Part shown: positions 62,867 to 64,000 of the stretch, one piece after another
Position numbering within the stretch: position 1 is the stretch's first letter
Layout of the letters: every line of letters begins with the position of its first letter
Origin: Sandaracinaceae bacterium
GTDB taxonomy: Bacteria; Myxococcota_A; Polyangia; Polyangiales; Sandaracinaceae
Length of the DNA: 64,000 bases
NCBI GenBank assembly: GCA_040218145.1
Contig: JAVJQK010000076.1
Coordinates: forward strand, 62,001-126,000
Reading direction: 5' to 3'
Notes under the pieces: generated by a model
What the model was told of the DNA's origin: nothing
Database searches by the model: none
The model's input: the letters and a program-made list of their open reading frames with translations, nothing else
Made by a program: the position numbers and the translations under genes

Positions 62867-64000
62867 TCAGGGGTGGTGATACTCGAGGAGGAGCCCGTTG
62901 GTGAGCACCGCTCCACCGCAGCTGTACTGGAGGGTGTCGACCGCCGGATCCGAGATCCCGGCCGTCGCCGAGAGGCCGAAGTCGAAGCTCGCGTTCCCGA
63001 AGTCCGTGTCGACGTAGCAGACGTCGATGTCGTTGCTGCCCTCACGGAGGACCATGCGGACGTCGGCCCGCGACGGGGTGCTGTTGTAGTGCTCGGTGCT
63101 CCACTGGACCACGAAGCGACGGTTCGGCGCGCTGCCGAGGGTCTGGTAATAGACCTCGCTGCCCCCGTTGCTGGGGTTGAGGTCGTCCCAGAAGGGCGCG
63201 ATCAGCACGTCGGGGTTGCCGCCCTTCGGGAGGCACGTGTTGCCGAAGCCGATGCCCCCCGTCTCGAAGGTCACGGCGCCGTTCGCCTGCACGGTGAGGC
63301 CCGTGTAGGCGGTCCCGTAGAAGTCGAAGCTGAACCCGATCGAGGCGCTCGCGGTTCCGTCGTCGCTCACCCCGGTCGCCGTGCCCGTCGAGCGGATGTC
63401 GTCGCAGGGCAAGACGGCGGGCGTGTCCTCGCAGCCGACGTAGCCGTAGCCGTCGGTGCCGAAGACGGTGGTGCACGAGAAGTCGCGGCAGACGCCGCCG
63501 AGGCAGCTCCCGCTCGCGCAGTCGGCGTCCACGCCGCAGCTGTCCCCGGTCGGGCAGCGCGGGCAGGCCGTCGCGCCGCCGCAGTCGGTGTCGGTCTCCC
63601 CGCCGTTCGTCACGCCGTCCGAGCACGTGGGGACCTGACAGATGCCGCCCGAGCAGATCCCGCTCGTGCAGTCGGAGCCCAGCATGCAGCTGGCCCCGTC
63701 GACGCATCCGTCGCAGCTCCCGCCACAGTCGAGGTCGGTCTCGTCGCCATCGAACACCCCGTTGTCACAGGTGAGGGGCGTCGAGCGGCAGCAGCGGAAG
63801 CCGACCGTGGGAAGCCGGATGGTGTCGTCCGCGACGATGAAGTCGAAGTCGCAGCGCGTCCCGCCCGAGGTGTCGTTGTTCGAGCCGCCGCGCAGCGGGT
63901 TGATGCCGGGCTGGCGCGCCGCGGTCCACTCCTCGGCGTTGCCGCTCATGTCGTAGATGCGGTCGCCGCCGGACCAGCCCGCGTAGCACATGGGCAAGGA
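62867..64000 (-). CDS. FGE/SUMF1-like plus Cys-rich repeat protein, N-terminus beyond the right edge
   Basis: The open frame runs off the window; at least 377 residues are visible. It opens inside a sulfatase-modifying-factor domain (IYDMSGNAEEWTAARQP, LRGGSNNDTSGGTRCDFDF, TVGFRCCRS), which in FGE makes formylglycine. Then come three or four Cys-rich repeats (CDNGVFDGDETDLDCGGSC, CSDGVTNGGETDTDCGG, DSCGVDADCASGSC) of a type frequent in myxobacterial surface proteins, and a C-terminal beta domain (IGFSFDFYGTAYTGLTVQANG, WSTEHYN) like NIDO-type lectin modules. Stops at TCA about 62867. Probably an exported protein, as FGE-like domains outside sulfatase pathways often are. Confidence 0.82.
   Translation of the reverse strand, partial: SLPMCYAGWSGGDRIYDMSGNAEEWTAARQPGINPLRGGSNNDTSGGTRCDFDFIVADDTIRLPTVGFRCCRSTPLTCDNGVFDGDETDLDCGGSCDGCVDGASCMLGSDCTSGICSGGICQVPTCSDGVTNGGETDTDCGGATACPRCPTGDSCGVDADCASGSCLGGVCRDFSCTTVFGTDGYGYVGCEDTPAVLPCDDIRSTGTATGVSDDGTASASIGFSFDFYGTAYTGLTVQANGAVTFETGGIGFGNTCLPKGGNPDVLIAPFWDDLNPSNGGSEVYYQTLGSAPNRRFVVQWSTEHYNSTPSRADVRMVLREGSNDIDVCYVDTDFGNASFDFGLSATAGISDPAVDTLQYSCGGAVLTNGLLLEYHHP

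Overview
The window is very GC-rich, gene-dense DNA with strong third-position GC. It looks like the chromosome of a myxobacterium (Myxococcota, perhaps the Polyangiales/Sandaracinus side). The signs are three eukaryotic-type Ser/Thr kinases, cytosolic PAS histidine kinases, many lipoproteins whose lipidated Cys is followed by Asp-Ala/Ser-Gly linkers, MopE-type calcium/metal-binding-like repeats, Cys-rich surface proteins, and a DUF1588/DUF1552-type pair known mainly from Planctomycetes and Myxococcota. Assignment is by gene style only; no rRNA, tRNA, prophage, insertion sequence, CRISPR array or replication origin was seen.

Layout. 1-11.2 kb: a truncated gene, a 159-bp palindromic element, a zinc-ribbon membrane protein, an alpha/beta-hydrolase lipoprotein, a divergent AraC regulator/aldo-keto reductase pair, two plus-strand genes, then the coupled c-type-cytochrome-like lipoprotein and DUF1552 protein. 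11.2-18.8 kb: an AmpG-like permease overlapping a serine beta-lactamase-like hydrolase, small genes, a membrane Ser/Thr kinase, a lipoprotein and a Rieske-domain fusion. 18.8-22.5 kb: a vitamin B6 locus, pdxR-pdxS-pdxT, with candidate PdxR boxes. 22.5-28.2 kb: a PHP-domain lipoprotein, a cation:proton antiporter, phosphatidylserine synthase and a YihY-type membrane protein.

28.2-31.7 kb: a three-gene phosphorelay operon (PAS kinase, single-domain receiver, receiver-kinase hybrid). 31.7-32.1 kb: a non-coding repeat cluster. 32.1-43.9 kb: a Cys-rich surface protein, a fatty acid desaturase, a beta-hydroxyacid dehydrogenase, a 987-residue MopE-repeat lipoprotein, the first of two paralogous proteins of unknown function, a hydrolase, an AEC-family carrier, and a kinase with PEGA and PPC-like extracytoplasmic domains. 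43.9-46.2 kb: a compact arsenic operon (arsR-acr3-arsH), probably with a leaderless arsR message. 46.2-57.3 kb: several secreted or lipidated proteins, an ECF sigma factor coupled to a membrane/TPR protein, the second paralogue, a hydrolase divergent to a cytosolic kinase, and small membrane proteins. 57.4-64 kb: aspartyl-tRNA synthetase, a DTW-domain tRNA-modification protein, a cation diffusion facilitator, a multi-zinc-ribbon protein and the C-terminal part of an FGE-like Cys-rich protein running off the right edge.

The clearest functional units are the B6 regulon, the arsenic operon, the phosphorelay operon, the AmpG/hydrolase pair and the sigma/coupled-membrane-protein pair. Genes are packed tightly: four convergent pairs overlap by 11 bp or abut exactly, and several terminators contain a stop codon. 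GTG and TTG starts are common. I found no single clearly new multi-gene system; the most unusual items are the palindromic element, the Rieske fusion, the exactly periodic 198-bp repeat gene and the DTW protein with an unexplained C-terminal half.
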